From assembly GCF_014201615.1 (NCBI RefSeq), contig NZ_JACHEU010000007.1:6114-70113 (forward strand): DNA of 64,000 bases, in the 5' to 3' direction. Both the position numbers and the translations under genes were made by a program. Of this stretch, positions 17,788 to 27,469 are shown one piece after another. Source of the DNA: Aquamicrobium lusatiense (GTDB lineage: Bacteria; Pseudomonadota; Alphaproteobacteria; Rhizobiales; Rhizobiaceae). A model generated the notes under the pieces. The model was not told the origin of the DNA. It was given only the letters and a program-made list of their open reading frames with translations, and did no database searches. Numbering within the stretch: the stretch's first letter is position 1; every line of letters starts with the position of its first letter.

Positions 17788-18653
17788 GCCCCCCTCCTCG
17801 CCAGACCGTAGGGCATGAAGACCATCGCCAGCACCAGTATGGTATAGATTACGAAGCCGCCCACTTCAGGCAGGAGATATTTGAACAGCGAGTCCGCCAG
17901 GCCGAGGAAGATTGCCGCGATGAAGGAGCCTCCGACCGAACCGGGACCGCCGATGGCGACCACCATCAGGACGAGCACGAGATATTTCAGCGGAAAGCTG
18001 GGATCGAGGCCGAGAAACCCGACCGCCAGCGCGCCGCCCAGCCCGGCGAAGGCCGCGCCAAGGCCGAAGGCGGCGGCAAACAGGCCGGAAACGTTGATGC
18101 CGATGCCTTCGGCCGTCACGCGATTGTCGACCGCTGCGCGGATTCTCGCGCCAAACAGCGTCCGGTTGATCAGAAGCAGCAGCGCCAAAAGCGCGACCAC
18201 ACCGCTCGCCATGATGAAAAGCCTGTAGCCGGAGGTGACCACACCGAGAAACTCGACCCGCTGGGTTGCCCATCCGGGCAATGCGATCGGCTGCTGCTGC
18301 GGCCCGAAGATGATGTTGGCGACCGCACCGGCCGCGAAGGCGAGGCCGATCGAGAAAAGGACATGCTGAAGCTCGGGCTTGCGATAAACATGGCGGATCA
18401 GCGTTCGTTCGAGAGCGATGCCGATTGCCCCTGTCAGCAGAAATGCGATCGGCAGCACGAGCAGAAACGGAATTCCCAGACGCCCGGTCAAGACCACAAG
18501 AATGTAGCCCCCGCACATGGCGAAGGCGCCATGTGCGAGATTGACGAACCGCATCAGCCCCAGGGTGATCGACAGGCCGATCGAGAACAGGAAGAGAAGC
18601 ATTCCGTAAGCGACACCGTCGACGACAACCGTAAGGAGGCTGGTCAGGTTCAT
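17784..18653 (-). CDS. livH: Branched-chain-type ABC transporter permease, LivH
   Basis: This 289-residue membrane protein has eight or so hydrophobic segments. Family sequence features are GVAYGMLLFLFSIGLSITLG and FVNLAHGAFAM near the N-terminus, and RAAVDNRVTAEGIGINV, the cytoplasmic loop, near residues 195-210. The start overlaps the stop of the binding-protein gene by 4 bases. Confidence 0.92.
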   Translation of the reverse strand: MNLTSLLTVVVDGVAYGMLLFLFSIGLSITLGLMRFVNLAHGAFAMCGGYILVVLTGRLGIPFLLVLPIAFLLTGAIGIALERTLIRHVYRKPELQHVLFSIGLAFAAGAVANIIFGPQQQPIALPGWATQRVEFLGVVTSGYRLFIMASGVVALLALLLLINRTLFGARIRAAVDNRVTAEGIGINVSGLFAAAFGLGAAFAGLGGALAVGFLGLDPSFPLKYLVLVLMVVAIGGPGSVGGSFIAAIFLGLADSLFKYLLPEVGGFVIYTILVLAMVFMPYGLARRGA

Positions 18654-19852
18654 TTGGCAGGGTCTCGGACCATGTCGACGACTGCAATGGTGTTGTTGGA
18701 CCCCTTTCCGTCCACAAACTCGCCCTTGCGAATGTAGATGTTCTGGGTGATGTCGCGGGTATCCGGCTCGATCAGTATGGGACCGCGCGGGCTGGCCAGC
18801 TTCATGCCCTTGAACCTGGACATCAGAGCATCCGCGCTGACATCGCCGCCGGTCTCCTCAAGTGCCTTGTAGATCATGTCCATGCCATCATAGCCCTGCA
18901 GGACGCGATAGCTCGGCGCTCCTTCGTGGTCGGCCCGGAAGGCTTCAAGGAACGCCTTGTTCTCCGGCGTGTCGACATCCTCCTGATAGTGCCAGGCAGA
19001 GATGACATCCTGCACGGCGCTTCCCATCGCCGGCAAGAGGTTGTCGTCAACGACATCGCCCGTCACCATCAGCTTGATGCCGGTCCCCTTCAGGCGCTCT
19101 CCCGACTGCTTCATGAAGGCGATGGAAACATCGCCGCCGGGATTGAACGCGAAGATCGCGCCCGGCTTGGCCTCGATGGCACGCTGGAGGAAGGGGCCGT
19201 ACTCGGTTGCGGCAACCGGGGTCCGGTCGCTGCCGAGCACTTTGCCGCCGCCTTCGGTGAAGCCCTTGGTGAACCAGGTTTCAGCGTCGATGCCCGGTGC
19301 GTAATCCGAAACGATCGTGTAGGCACTGCCGATGCCGTTGGAGGCGGCCCATTTCCCGAGCGTGTAGGTGACCTGCGACAAGGTCATCGAGACGCGGGTG
19401 AAATAGTCCGACTTGGTGGTGATGCTGGACGTCGCCGCATTGACGATGATTGCGGGAATTTTCGCCTCGGTCAGAAGCGTCGCCACCGACATGGCATTGG
19501 GAGTGAAGCTGTAACCCAGAATGATGTTTGCGCCGTTGCGCAGGATGAGTTCCTGCGTGAGACGCCGCGCGAGATCGCCTGAACCCGGCCCCTGGTCGTC
19601 GCGCACCACAAGCTCGACTTCCTTGCCCGCGACTTTCGTCCCATGGACCTTCTGATAGAGCCGCATCCCGGTTTCGTAATGTGATCCCTGATCGGCAAAT
19701 GCACCCGACAAGGGCAGCACCACGCCGACGACCACCTTGTCATCGGCCGCCGCTGCGGGAAGCGCCGCGCCAATTGCGATCGCCGCCGCGAAGCCGAGTA
19801 TGCGCCGGCGGTTGATGCCGCCAGGGATGCTGGAAGTTCTGCTCCCGTTCAT
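18650..19852 (-). CDS. Branched-chain-type ABC transporter substrate-binding protein
   Basis: The 400-residue periplasmic binding protein belongs to the LivJ/HAAT class (VGVVLPLSGAFADQG near the mature N-terminus). The leader reads NRRRILGFAAAIAIGAALPAA, a hydrophobic signal with three arginines that could be Tat-dependent, with cleavage near AAA-DD. It follows the dioxygenase gene by 51 bases and starts the transporter part of the operon. Members of this class often bind aromatic acids; here protocatechuate, gallate or a lignin monomer is the natural guess. Confidence 0.9.
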   Translation of the reverse strand: MNGSRTSSIPGGINRRRILGFAAAIAIGAALPAAAADDKVVVGVVLPLSGAFADQGSHYETGMRLYQKVHGTKVAGKEVELVVRDDQGPGSGDLARRLTQELILRNGANIILGYSFTPNAMSVATLLTEAKIPAIIVNAATSSITTKSDYFTRVSMTLSQVTYTLGKWAASNGIGSAYTIVSDYAPGIDAETWFTKGFTEGGGKVLGSDRTPVAATEYGPFLQRAIEAKPGAIFAFNPGGDVSIAFMKQSGERLKGTGIKLMVTGDVVDDNLLPAMGSAVQDVISAWHYQEDVDTPENKAFLEAFRADHEGAPSYRVLQGYDGMDMIYKALEETGGDVSADALMSRFKGMKLASPRGPILIEPDTRDITQNIYIRKGEFVDGKGSNNTIAVVDMVRDPAK

Positions 19853-19903
19853 GATACTGTTCCCCTGTTTTCGTTGTTTGTATCGCTGGCGGACCGGCCG
19901 TAT

Positions 19904-21133
19904 CTAGCGTGCGTCTGGCACCCTGCGCGTCGCCATAAACTCGTCGAACGTCTCCCCGCGCATCTCGGCATAGACTTCGAGATTGGTTTCGCCGACGAGG
20001 CGGGCGAACTTCTCCAGCACGAAGAAATTGGTCCCGTAGCGGACGAGGCCGATCCAGTCGCGCTCACGAACCATCCTGGTTTCTTCGGCGGTCAGACCGG
20101 CAGCCTCACAGGCCGCCTGCTCGTCCGCCGAGAACTCTGCGCGGGCTTCCGGAAGACGCATGTTCCAGAAGAAACGGTTGATGCGGACCTTGTCGACCCC
20201 GGTGGGGATATCGAACGGATAGGTGCCCTCGATGTCCTCGATCCCGACCGTCTGCGGATTGCCGTGGCGGATTTCGCCGGATGAGGGAACATGGACATTG
20301 TTCTCCTCAAGCACCATCGTCGCCATGTTGGTCGTGGTGGCGAGGTAGTTGCTCTTGTGGACCAGCTTCAGGTCGTCGCTGAGCGCACCGCGCATCGCGA
20401 GCCACATGATGACCTCCGCGCCTTCGGCGCCCCCCAGCCGCACATAGTCGACCAGCTTCATGCTGGCGAGCTGCATCGGATCCTTTTCGATAAGCTCCAG
20501 GAAACGGTCGTCCCAGTCGGTGTCGTTGTAGCCGGTGCGCTCGCCATGGATCTGATGCGACAGGCCGCCGGTGCCGATGATCGCGACCGTGAGATCTTCG
20601 GGATAGGAATGGATCGCACGGCGCAGGGCCTGACCGAGCTTGAAACAGCGCATCGGCGTCGGCAGCGGATAGCGCACCACGTTGACCATGATCGGCACGA
20701 CCTTGCCCGGCCAGCCGCCTTCATGCGGCCACAGAAGCGGCAGCGGGGAGAACACGCCGTGGTCGAGCGGCCGGTCATGGAAGACGGCCATGTCGAACTC
20801 GTCGGCGACGAGTTGCTCGGCCAGATGAGTGGCGAACTCGGTATGGCCCGGCAGCATCGGCAGCGGGCGCCGGCCTGCACCCTCATCGGCAACGTCATGC
20901 TGCGGCGCAGCGCCGATCGAAAAGGTCGGATAGAGGTCGTAGAAGAAGGCGTTGAGGTGATCGTTGTAGAGGATCACCAGCACATCCGGCTTCTTCTGCG
21001 CCAGCCAGTCGAAGGCCGGCTTTGCGCCCCTGAACAGGGGAGCCCAGGCCGGATTGTCCCATTTCTGCTTGTCGTAGGCCACGCCGATGGTCGGGACGTG
21101 GGACATGCCAACACTGCCGATTATTCGAGCCAT
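19904..21133 (-). CDS. galA: Class III extradiol dioxygenase, fused LigB-LigA type (gallate dioxygenase-like)
   Basis: The 409-residue enzyme is a LigB-type extradiol dioxygenase (residues 1-280) fused to a C-terminal LigA-like helical domain (about 300-405). That architecture is the one of gallate dioxygenases GalA and DesB (about 418-420 residues). Iron ligands expected for DesB fall at the right places: His12 (GMSHVP), His59 (YNDH) and Glu240 (GAEVIMW). His125 (DHGVFSP) and His193 (GGLSHQ) match the catalytic histidines. It would cleave gallate to 4-oxalomesaconate; activity on protocatechuate cannot be excluded. It lies 64 bases after the NTF2-like gene, has GAGG upstream, and precedes the transporter genes. 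Confidence 0.87.
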   Translation of the reverse strand: MARIIGSVGMSHVPTIGVAYDKQKWDNPAWAPLFRGAKPAFDWLAQKKPDVLVILYNDHLNAFFYDLYPTFSIGAAPQHDVADEGAGRRPLPMLPGHTEFATHLAEQLVADEFDMAVFHDRPLDHGVFSPLPLLWPHEGGWPGKVVPIMVNVVRYPLPTPMRCFKLGQALRRAIHSYPEDLTVAIIGTGGLSHQIHGERTGYNDTDWDDRFLELIEKDPMQLASMKLVDYVRLGGAEGAEVIMWLAMRGALSDDLKLVHKSNYLATTTNMATMVLEENNVHVPSSGEIRHGNPQTVGIEDIEGTYPFDIPTGVDKVRINRFFWNMRLPEARAEFSADEQAACEAAGLTAEETRMVRERDWIGLVRYGTNFFVLEKFARLVGETNLEVYAEMRGETFDEFMATRRVPDAR

Positions 21134-21197
21134 TTCTTCAATCCTCGCTCAAAGTTCGTCTCCGCGTGGCGTCGGCTGGCGGAAATACCTTCTGTTT

Positions 21198-21632
21198 CTA
21201 CGTCAGCGCCAACAGGTGCTGTACTATGGCTTCGTCGATAGCGGTGCTGCCGCGGCGGGAGCGGAACAGCCAGATACCGCCCTCCCGCACCAGAACGTCG
21301 TCGAACGCTCCGACCGAAAGCGATATGCCCCGTTGCGGCACCGCGCTGACGAGAACGGAATAACTGGTCGCATTGGCGACATCGGGGCCATCGAACCCGA
21401 TCACGGTATTGCACACGAGGTGTCGGGCCAGCCGCGCCGGCCGGGCCCTGAACGCCGCCAGGATCGCCTCGCGCCCGGCAATCGGGCTGTCCGGCGCGCT
21501 TGGCCGTACAAGTTCTCCGCCCTCGACGAACAGGCTTGCGACATCTTCCCAGCGGCCGGCATCGACGAGATGCACATAGCGCCGGATGAGCGTCTCGATC
21601 GCCCTTTCGTCTTCCAGGCGTGACGCCATCAT
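21198..21632 (-). CDS. NTF2/SnoaL-like protein
   Basis: This 144-residue protein has the SnoaL/NTF2-like cone fold signature: an initial helix ERAIETLIRRYVHLVDAGRWEDVASLF, then IAGREAILAAF, and a C-terminal strand IWLFRSRRG. Family members are isomerases, hydratases or accessory subunits of ring-hydroxylating dioxygenases, and none of the catalytic signatures is decisive. Its ATG overlaps the stop codon of the isochorismatase-like gene by 4 bases, so it belongs to the same transcript as the dioxygenase. Confidence 0.82.
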   Translation of the reverse strand: MMASRLEDERAIETLIRRYVHLVDAGRWEDVASLFVEGGELVRPSAPDSPIAGREAILAAFRARPARLARHLVCNTVIGFDGPDVANATSYSVLVSAVPQRGISLSVGAFDDVLVREGGIWLFRSRRGSTAIDEAIVQHLLALT

Positions 21633-22327
21633 TCCCCCTGCCCGTCCCCTGCCGAAGTCAGGATTTCATTGATCATCTGGTCGGCGGTGACGACGTCGCC
21701 AAAACTCTGGAACACCGTGGTGAAGCCGACATCGTGATCCTCCTGGAAGCGCGCCGCATTGGCGTCGGAGATCATCGCCACGCGGTAATCCAGCATCATC
21801 GCGTCGCGGGCCGAGGTTTCGCAGCAGAAATTGGTGAGCATGCCGGTTATGATGACATTGCGGATGCCACGTGCCTCGAGCATGCCGGGAAGGTCGGACT
21901 TGCCGGGGATGAAGGCGCTGAATCGCGACTTGTTGGCGATCAGGTCGCCCTCGGCCACATCGAGGTCGGCCCGAAGCTCCTGCCCCGGCGCACCCTCCGT
22001 GAGATTGTCGCGATGGCGGGCCGCATTTTCCGGCGTGAAGAAATAGTCGTGGTAGATCGGCCAAAGGCTCTCGCCGTTCCTGCCGGCCACCATCTTCACC
22101 CAAGCCACCACGCCGCCCTTCTCACGCACTGCTGCCGCCAGCCGGTTGATGACCGGAATAATCGCCACCGCCGAGGGCACATCCTTCACGTAAAATTCCT
22201 GCATGTCCACGACGACCAGCGCCGTTTCGGCAGCAATGAAGGTGTCGAATACCCGGACACGACCGCGCTTGGTCATGACCCTGTCGAGCACATATTGCGG
22301 CATGTCGAATCCGGCGCGTGCCTGCAT
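21629..22327 (-). CDS. Isochorismatase-family hydrolase
   Basis: The 232-residue cysteine hydrolase shows the expected triad: Asp in ALVVVDMQEFYV, Lys in ANKSRFSAF, and Cys in GMLTNFCCETSARDAM. Relatives hydrolyse N-carbamoylsarcosine, maleamate, nicotinamide or isochorismate. In an aromatic operon an amide or an enol ether is the likely substrate, but no specific choice can be made. The ATG at 22327 has GGAGCAAGAG just upstream; the frame is open to 22432. It is the first gene of the ten-gene operon that ends with the GST, and is divergent from a tandem-HTH LysR gene. Confidence 0.85.
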   Translation of the reverse strand: MQARAGFDMPQYVLDRVMTKRGRVRVFDTFIAAETALVVVDMQEFYVKDVPSAVAIIPVINRLAAAVREKGGVVAWVKMVAGRNGESLWPIYHDYFFTPENAARHRDNLTEGAPGQELRADLDVAEGDLIANKSRFSAFIPGKSDLPGMLEARGIRNVIITGMLTNFCCETSARDAMMLDYRVAMISDANAARFQEDHDVGFTTVFQSFGDVVTADQMINEILTSAGDGQGE

Positions 22328-22489
22328 CTCTTGCTCCAGTCTCTGCCGGGAGTGAAGCCCGGCCGTGTTTCTATCCGACTTGCATGAGGCACCATTTCCC
22401 AATCGACGCACAGTTGAATCCATTTTGCGCAATATCTAATTTTCTTATATCATGTCCGCCTCTGCAACTTATTTGATACAGCGCGGGCG

Positions 22490-23686
22490 ATGATCAATCT
22501 GAAATTCCTTCGTACCTTTCTCGCGGTCATGGAGCGCGGCAGCATCAGCTCTGCGGCGCTGGCTGTCGGCCGGGCGCAATCCGCTGTTACGCGCAGCATC
22601 CTGGAACTTGAGGCGGGGCTTGGCACACAACTTTTCGAGCGGAATGTTCACGGCATGCTGCCAACCGACATGGCCTACATTCTCCAGAGCCATGCGGAAA
22701 AGGCGATGGCCGAGATGGACCATGCACGCAGCATCTTTCTGGAGACATTCGGCCCGCAGGGCTGCAACCTGAACGCGCCGGTATTCTCACTTGCGATCGG
22801 CCATACGCGCCTGCTCATCTTTGTGCAGCTTGTTGAGCAGCGACACATGGGAATGGTGGCGGACCATCTGGAAGTGTCGCAACCCTTCGTCAGCCAGACA
22901 TTGCGCGAGCTTGAGCAGGGCATAGGTGTCGAACTGATGACACGCATCGCGACAGGAATGGCACCCACGGCCACAGCGCTGGTTCTCGCCGCTCAGGCAA
23001 GGCGTGCGCTGGCCGAACTGCGCAAGGCGGAAGACACGATTGCATCGCTGCAACTGGGAATGACGGGCAGTGTCGTCATCGGCACGCTGTCGCTCGGCCG
23101 CATTCACCTGCTGCCCCGCGCCATCGCCCGGATCGTGTCTGATTTTCCCAACGTTACCGTGCGAACCGTCGAAGGAACCTTCGAGCATCTCGCCTCCCTG
23201 CTTCATGCCGGAGACCTGGATTTCATCATGGGCGCGCTTCGGCCCGCCGAGCATATCATCGGATTGCTGGCGGAGACGCTGGTTGACGACCAGATCGCCG
23301 TCGTCGCAAGACGAGATCACCCGCTCGCAAACCGCACCGGGATCGGGGCCGAGGACCTGCGTGCGGCCCGATGGATACTGCCTCCGCGCGGCACATCCAC
23401 CCGCGTCCTCCTGGAACAGGCTCTTGGCCGCCCCGACGTGCCGGTCGAAACCGCGGACATCACCATTACCCGCGACCTCGTCCTTCAGAGCGATCTGCTG
23501 ACAGCCACCTCGCCGCACCTTCTGCGTCACGAGATAGACGCGGGACGGATGACCATCCTGTCCGTTGCCGTCCCCTTCAGGAGAAGAGGCATCGGCCTCA
23601 TTCAGAGGTCGAACAGCGTCCTGTCTATGCCATCGAAGTTGCTTATCGATACGATACGCAACATGGCACATGAACAGGCACTTTAG
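22490..23686 (+). CDS. LysR-type regulator with two tandem HTH domains (I)
   Basis: At 398 residues this is about 100 residues longer than a usual LysR protein. A first winged helix covers residues 3-62 (FLRTFLAVMERGSISSAAL, then AQSAVTRSILELE). A second, diverged winged helix covers about 103-165 (LLIFVQLVEQRHMGMVADHL, then SQPFVSQTLRELE and a TPTATAL-like wing). The effector domain starts near residue 185 (GSVVIGTLSLGR). It is divergent from the dioxygenase/transporter operon and convergent with pobA (4-base overlap of the ends). The likely inducer is an aromatic acid. Confidence 0.88.
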   Translation: MINLKFLRTFLAVMERGSISSAALAVGRAQSAVTRSILELEAGLGTQLFERNVHGMLPTDMAYILQSHAEKAMAEMDHARSIFLETFGPQGCNLNAPVFSLAIGHTRLLIFVQLVEQRHMGMVADHLEVSQPFVSQTLRELEQGIGVELMTRIATGMAPTATALVLAAQARRALAELRKAEDTIASLQLGMTGSVVIGTLSLGRIHLLPRAIARIVSDFPNVTVRTVEGTFEHLASLLHAGDLDFIMGALRPAEHIIGLLAETLVDDQIAVVARRDHPLANRTGIGAEDLRAARWILPPRGTSTRVLLEQALGRPDVPVETADITITRDLVLQSDLLTATSPHLLRHEIDAGRMTILSVAVPFRRRGIGLIQRSNSVLSMPSKLLIDTIRNMAHEQAL

Positions 23687-24858
23687 TCTCGGACGTCGCT
23701 CAGCATCACATACTGCTCGGCGATCAGGCGCTGGGCGGCTTCCGATTGCGCGATGTAGTCAAGCTCGGCCATCTGCATACCGCGCTGGAAGGGGCTGTGC
23801 TCGTCAAAACGATGCAGCAGGTCGGTAAGATAAACCGAGAAACGGATGGTACGCCATACCCTGTCGATACAGTCGTGCGTATAGCGATCCAAAGCGTCGG
23901 AGCTGCCGGTTTCATAGAACGCAGCAATCGCCCTTGCCATGATCCGTACATCCGCGACAGCCATGTTCAGTCCCTTGGCGCCGGCCGGTGGCACGATATG
24001 GACTGCATCTCCGGCAAGATAGAGCCGCCCATATTGCATCGGGCTGGCGATATAGGAGCGCAGAACCGCGAGATCGCGCTGGAAGATCTCCCCTTCCTGT
24101 ATCTCGGAGCGGTTTTCGTCGAACATACGGGTGTGAAGTTCGTCCCAGAACCTCGCATCCGACCAGTTGGCGTGATCGTCCTCCGCCGGCACCTGCAGAT
24201 ACAGCCGTGAAATGCTTGACGAGCGGCGGCTGCACAGCGCAAATCCCCGGTCGTGGTTCGTATAGGTCATGTCGGCGATCGGGGGTGCCTTGGCGAGCAC
24301 GCCGAGCCAGGCGAAATCGTAGTTCCGGGTATATGTCTGGATCACGCCTTCCGGTGCCGATGCCCGGCAAACGCCATGAAAGCCATCGCAGCCTGCGATG
24401 ACGTCACAGTCCAGAATCTTGTTCTTGCCGTCATGTCTGAAATGAATGGATGGACGGGTGACGGTCAGGTCATCGAGATGCGTCGCTTCGGCCTCGAACA
24501 GGATTGGATCCCCGGCGGCAAGGCGCGCAGCAATCAGATCCTTGACCACTTCAAGCTGTCCGTAGATGCGCACGCTGCGTCCGGTCAGTCCCGGCAGGTC
24601 GAGATGGATGTTGCGGCCACGGAAGCGCATGTCCAGACCGTCATCGACCATGCCCTCGCGCATCATCCGCTCGCCTAGACCAAGCGCGTTCAGGGTGTCG
24701 ATCGTGCCCGCTTCCAGAACTCCGGCGCGCACGCGCGCTTCGACGTGAGCACGGCTTCGGGACTCGAGAATGACACTCTCTATTCCCCGCTGCTTCAGCA
24801 GGTGGGACAGGAACAGCCCGGCCGGACCAGCGCCGACGATACCGACCTGCGTTCTCAT
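23683..24858 (-). CDS. pobA: 4-hydroxybenzoate 3-monooxygenase (PobA)
   Basis: The 391-residue FAD enzyme hydroxylates 4-hydroxybenzoate to protocatechuate using NAD(P)H. It shows GAGPAGL (FAD), DCDVIAGCDGFHGV (a DG-type motif) and GDAVHIVPPAGAKGLN. Against the well-studied Pseudomonas enzyme the substrate residues Tyr201 (TYTNH), Ser212, Arg214 (CSRRS) and Tyr222 are kept, as is Tyr385 (EQYVM). The usual Thr294 of the PPTGAKG motif is Ala. The ATG at 24858 begins the conserved domain; the frame is open to 24939. Its promoter region faces galB (25016). Confidence 0.93.
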   Translation of the reverse strand: MRTQVGIVGAGPAGLFLSHLLKQRGIESVILESRSRAHVEARVRAGVLEAGTIDTLNALGLGERMMREGMVDDGLDMRFRGRNIHLDLPGLTGRSVRIYGQLEVVKDLIAARLAAGDPILFEAEATHLDDLTVTRPSIHFRHDGKNKILDCDVIAGCDGFHGVCRASAPEGVIQTYTRNYDFAWLGVLAKAPPIADMTYTNHDRGFALCSRRSSSISRLYLQVPAEDDHANWSDARFWDELHTRMFDENRSEIQEGEIFQRDLAVLRSYIASPMQYGRLYLAGDAVHIVPPAGAKGLNMAVADVRIMARAIAAFYETGSSDALDRYTHDCIDRVWRTIRFSVYLTDLLHRFDEHSPFQRGMQMAELDYIAQSEAAQRLIAEQYVMLSDVRD

Positions 24859-25015
24859 TCGTTGTGTAGACATCATGGGGCATAGTGAAGACGAGGAGTT
24901 CGGAGCCCGCAACATCAATATAGCCATTTCTAATGACAATGGCCTGCTTTCGATGTTGTCCGGAGAAGTCGGAGAGGCAACCCTGCGGCCTAACGATCAT
25001 CGGAGTTTCACGCCC

Positions 25016-25747
25016 ATGCCCGACAAGACCGCCCTCGTCGTAAGCGCCCATTCCGCCGATTTCGTCTGGCGGTGCGGCGGCGCCATCGCGCTCCATGCCG
25101 AGAAGGGCTGCGACGTCACCGTCGTCTGCCTTTCCTATGGCGAACGCGGTGAAAGCGCGAAGCTGTGGAAGGAGGGAGGAATGACCCTCGACCGGGTGAA
25201 AACGGAGCGCCGCAAGGAGGCCGAGGCCGCAGCCAGGGCGCTCGATGTGCACGATATCCGCTTCTTCGACCTTGGCGACTACCCGCTCGTCATGGATCAG
25301 GACGCAAAATTCAGGCTTGTCGATGTCATCCGCGAGGTGATGCCGTCGTTCATGCTGACCCACTCCACCTGGGATCCCTACAATCCGGATCATATGCTGA
25401 CCCTGCAATGGACACTGGAATGCCGCGCCATTGCCCAGGCATGGGGACACAATCCGGGTCAGGCAGTGCTGGGCGCGCCGCAAGTCTATCTTTTCGAGCC
25501 TCATCAGACCGAGCAGATGAACTGGAAACCTGACGTGTTCCTCGACATCACGCCGGTGTGGGACCGCAAATGGGCGGCGATCCAGTGCATGCAGGGCCAG
25601 GAGCATCTCTGGTCCTTCTACAGGAACGCCGCCGAGAACCGTGCAAATCATTTCCAGCGCAATTCCGGCGGCCAATCCGGTGGCCGCGCGGCGAAATATG
25701 CGGAAGGCTTCCAGTCGGTATTCCCGCGCACCGTGGATGAACTGTGA
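25016..25747 (+). CDS. galB: 4-oxalomesaconate hydratase, PIG-L type (GalB)
   Basis: The 243-residue protein has the PIG-L/LmbE deacetylase fold: [18 protein letters not shown] near the N-terminus supplies the metal-binding AHxxD-like site, and [13 protein letters not shown] supplies the third histidine. In pseudomonads a PIG-L-like zinc protein, GalB, is the hydratase that converts the enol or keto form of 4-oxalomesaconate to 4-carboxy-4-hydroxy-2-oxoadipate. Its stop overlaps the ATG of galC by 4 bases. The ATG at 25016 has CGGAG 10 bases upstream; the longer frame from 24770 overlaps pobA antisense and is not needed. Confidence 0.88.
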   Translation: MPDKTALVVSAHSADFVWRCGGAIALHAEKGCDVTVVCLSYGERGESAKLWKEGGMTLDRVKTERRKEAEAAARALDVHDIRFFDLGDYPLVMDQDAKFRLVDVIREVMPSFMLTHSTWDPYNPDHMLTLQWTLECRAIAQAWGHNPGQAVLGAPQVYLFEPHQTEQMNWKPDVFLDITPVWDRKWAAIQCMQGQEHLWSFYRNAAENRANHFQRNSGGQSGGRAAKYAEGFQSVFPRTVDEL

Positions 25748-26418
25748 TGAACGTCGTCCGGCAGAGCATCGAACGCGCCCCGTCAGATGTTATCGACGGG
25801 CTCGCGGCCTGCGGTGTCGCGACCGTCCACGAGGCGCAAGGCCGGCGCGGCATGCTGCAAAGCTATCTGAGGCCGATCTGGTCGGGAGCGCAGATCGCCG
25901 GATCAGCCGTCACCATTTCCGCGCCGCCGGGCGACAACTGGATGGTGCATGTGGCGATCGAGCAGTTGAAGTTCGGAGACATATTGGTGCTGGCGCCGAC
26001 AAGCCCCTGCGACAATGGCTATTTCGGCGATCTTCTCGCCACATCGGCGCTGGCACGTGGCTGCCGCGGACTCATCATCGACGCGGGCGTGCGCGACATA
26101 CGCGACCTCACCGCCATGGGCTTCCCCGTCTGGGCCAAGGCGATCAGCGCACAGGGAACGGTTAAGGAGACGCTCGGCTCTGTCAACGTTCCCGTCGTCT
26201 GCGCAGGCGCTGCGATCGAGGCCGGCGACATCATTGTGGCCGACGACGACGGCGTTTGCGTCGTTCGTCCCGACGAGGCGGCCGGTGTGCTGGCGGCCGC
26301 CCGCAAGCGGGTCGATCTGGAGGAGGCCAAGCGCCGCCGGCTGGCGGCGGGAGAGCTTGGTCTCGACATCTACGACATGCGGCCGAGATTGAAGGAAAAG
26401 GGCCTGCGCTATGTCTGA
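25744..26418 (+). CDS. galC: 4-carboxy-4-hydroxy-2-oxoadipate aldolase (GalC/LigK)
   Basis: This 224-residue RraA-fold class II aldolase cleaves 4-carboxy-4-hydroxy-2-oxoadipate to pyruvate and oxaloacetate, the last step of the gallate and protocatechuate 4,5-cleavage routes. Visible are the metal and substrate segment [14 protein letters not shown] (Arg and Asp) and [19 protein letters not shown]. The overlap with galB and with galD shows that the three genes are co-translated. Confidence 0.92.
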   Translation: MMNVVRQSIERAPSDVIDGLAACGVATVHEAQGRRGMLQSYLRPIWSGAQIAGSAVTISAPPGDNWMVHVAIEQLKFGDILVLAPTSPCDNGYFGDLLATSALARGCRGLIIDAGVRDIRDLTAMGFPVWAKAISAQGTVKETLGSVNVPVVCAGAAIEAGDIIVADDDGVCVVRPDEAAGVLAAARKRVDLEEAKRRRLAAGELGLDIYDMRPRLKEKGLRYV

Positions 26419-27463
26419 CGGCACCCGTGCCATGTGGATGCGCGGTGGCACATCGAAGGGCGGCTATTTCCTCGCCTCCGACCTTCCCGCAGACACCGCT
26501 GCGCGAGACGCCCTGCTTCTGAGGGTCATGGGATCGCCCGATCCGCGTCAGATCGACGGCATGGGCGGCGCAAACCCGCTGACCTCCAAGGTCGCGATCG
26601 TCAAAGCCTCGCAGCGTGACGGCGTCGATGTCGACTACCTCTTCCTTCAGGTCTTTGTCGACCGGGCGCTGGTCACGGACTCGCAGAATTGCGGCAACAT
26701 TCTCGCCGGCGTCGGCCCGTTTGCGATAGAACGGGGACTGGTGCATCCGGCGGGCGACATGACCGAGGTTCGCATCTACATGGAAAACACTGGCCAGATC
26801 GCGGTCGCCAGCGTCCCAACGCCCGGCGGCAAGGTCAGCTATGACGGCGCCGCCCGCATCGACGGCGTGCCGGGCACGGCGGCGCCAGTTCCGATTGTGT
26901 TCAAGGATACCGCCGGCTCCAGTTGCGGAGCCCTTCTGCCGACCGGACGATCCGTCGATCGTATCGGCGGCATCGATGCGACCCTGATAGACAATGGCAT
27001 GCCCTGCGTCATCCTCGACGCTGCCGACTTCGGCATTACCGGGGCCGAAACACCGGCGGAACTGAATGCCGATACCGCGCTGAAAGCCCGTCTCGAAGCC
27101 GTTCGCCTCGAGGCGGGACCGTTGATGAACCTCGGCGACGTGTCGGAAAAACCGATCCCGAAGATGGTGCTGGTCAGCGTGGCCGGCGACGGCGCGGCCA
27201 TCTCGACCCGCAGTTTCATCCCCCATGTCTGCCACGAAGCGATCGGCGTCCTGGCCGCCGTCACCGTCGCTACGGCTTGCCTGTTGCCAGAGGGACCGGC
27301 AGCACGCCATGCGTTTGTTCCGGCGGGGGACGAAAAGGCGCTTTCGGTTCGCCACCCAGGCGGTGAGTTCACGGTCATCGCGCGTCTGGACAAAAGCGGC
27401 GGGGTCGAAAGCGCGGGCGTGCTGCGCACCGCGCGCAAACTCTTCGACGGGCTGGCCTTCTGA
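26411..27463 (+). CDS. galD: 4-oxalomesaconate tautomerase (GalD, PrpF family)
   Basis: The 350-residue protein is a PrpF-family isomerase with a diaminopimelate-epimerase-like two-domain fold. The signature [15 protein letters not shown] is at the N-terminus and [15 protein letters not shown] carries the first catalytic-type cysteine. GalD interconverts the keto and enol tautomers of 4-oxalomesaconate so that the hydratase can act. It overlaps the end of galC by 8 bases and is convergent with the second tandem-HTH LysR gene, with only 6 bases between the stop codons. Confidence 0.9.
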   Translation: MSDGTRAMWMRGGTSKGGYFLASDLPADTAARDALLLRVMGSPDPRQIDGMGGANPLTSKVAIVKASQRDGVDVDYLFLQVFVDRALVTDSQNCGNILAGVGPFAIERGLVHPAGDMTEVRIYMENTGQIAVASVPTPGGKVSYDGAARIDGVPGTAAPVPIVFKDTAGSSCGALLPTGRSVDRIGGIDATLIDNGMPCVILDAADFGITGAETPAELNADTALKARLEAVRLEAGPLMNLGDVSEKPIPKMVLVSVAGDGAAISTRSFIPHVCHEAIGVLAAVTVATACLLPEGPAARHAFVPAGDEKALSVRHPGGEFTVIARLDKSGGVESAGVLRTARKLFDGLAF

Positions 27464-27469
27464 TGCGCC

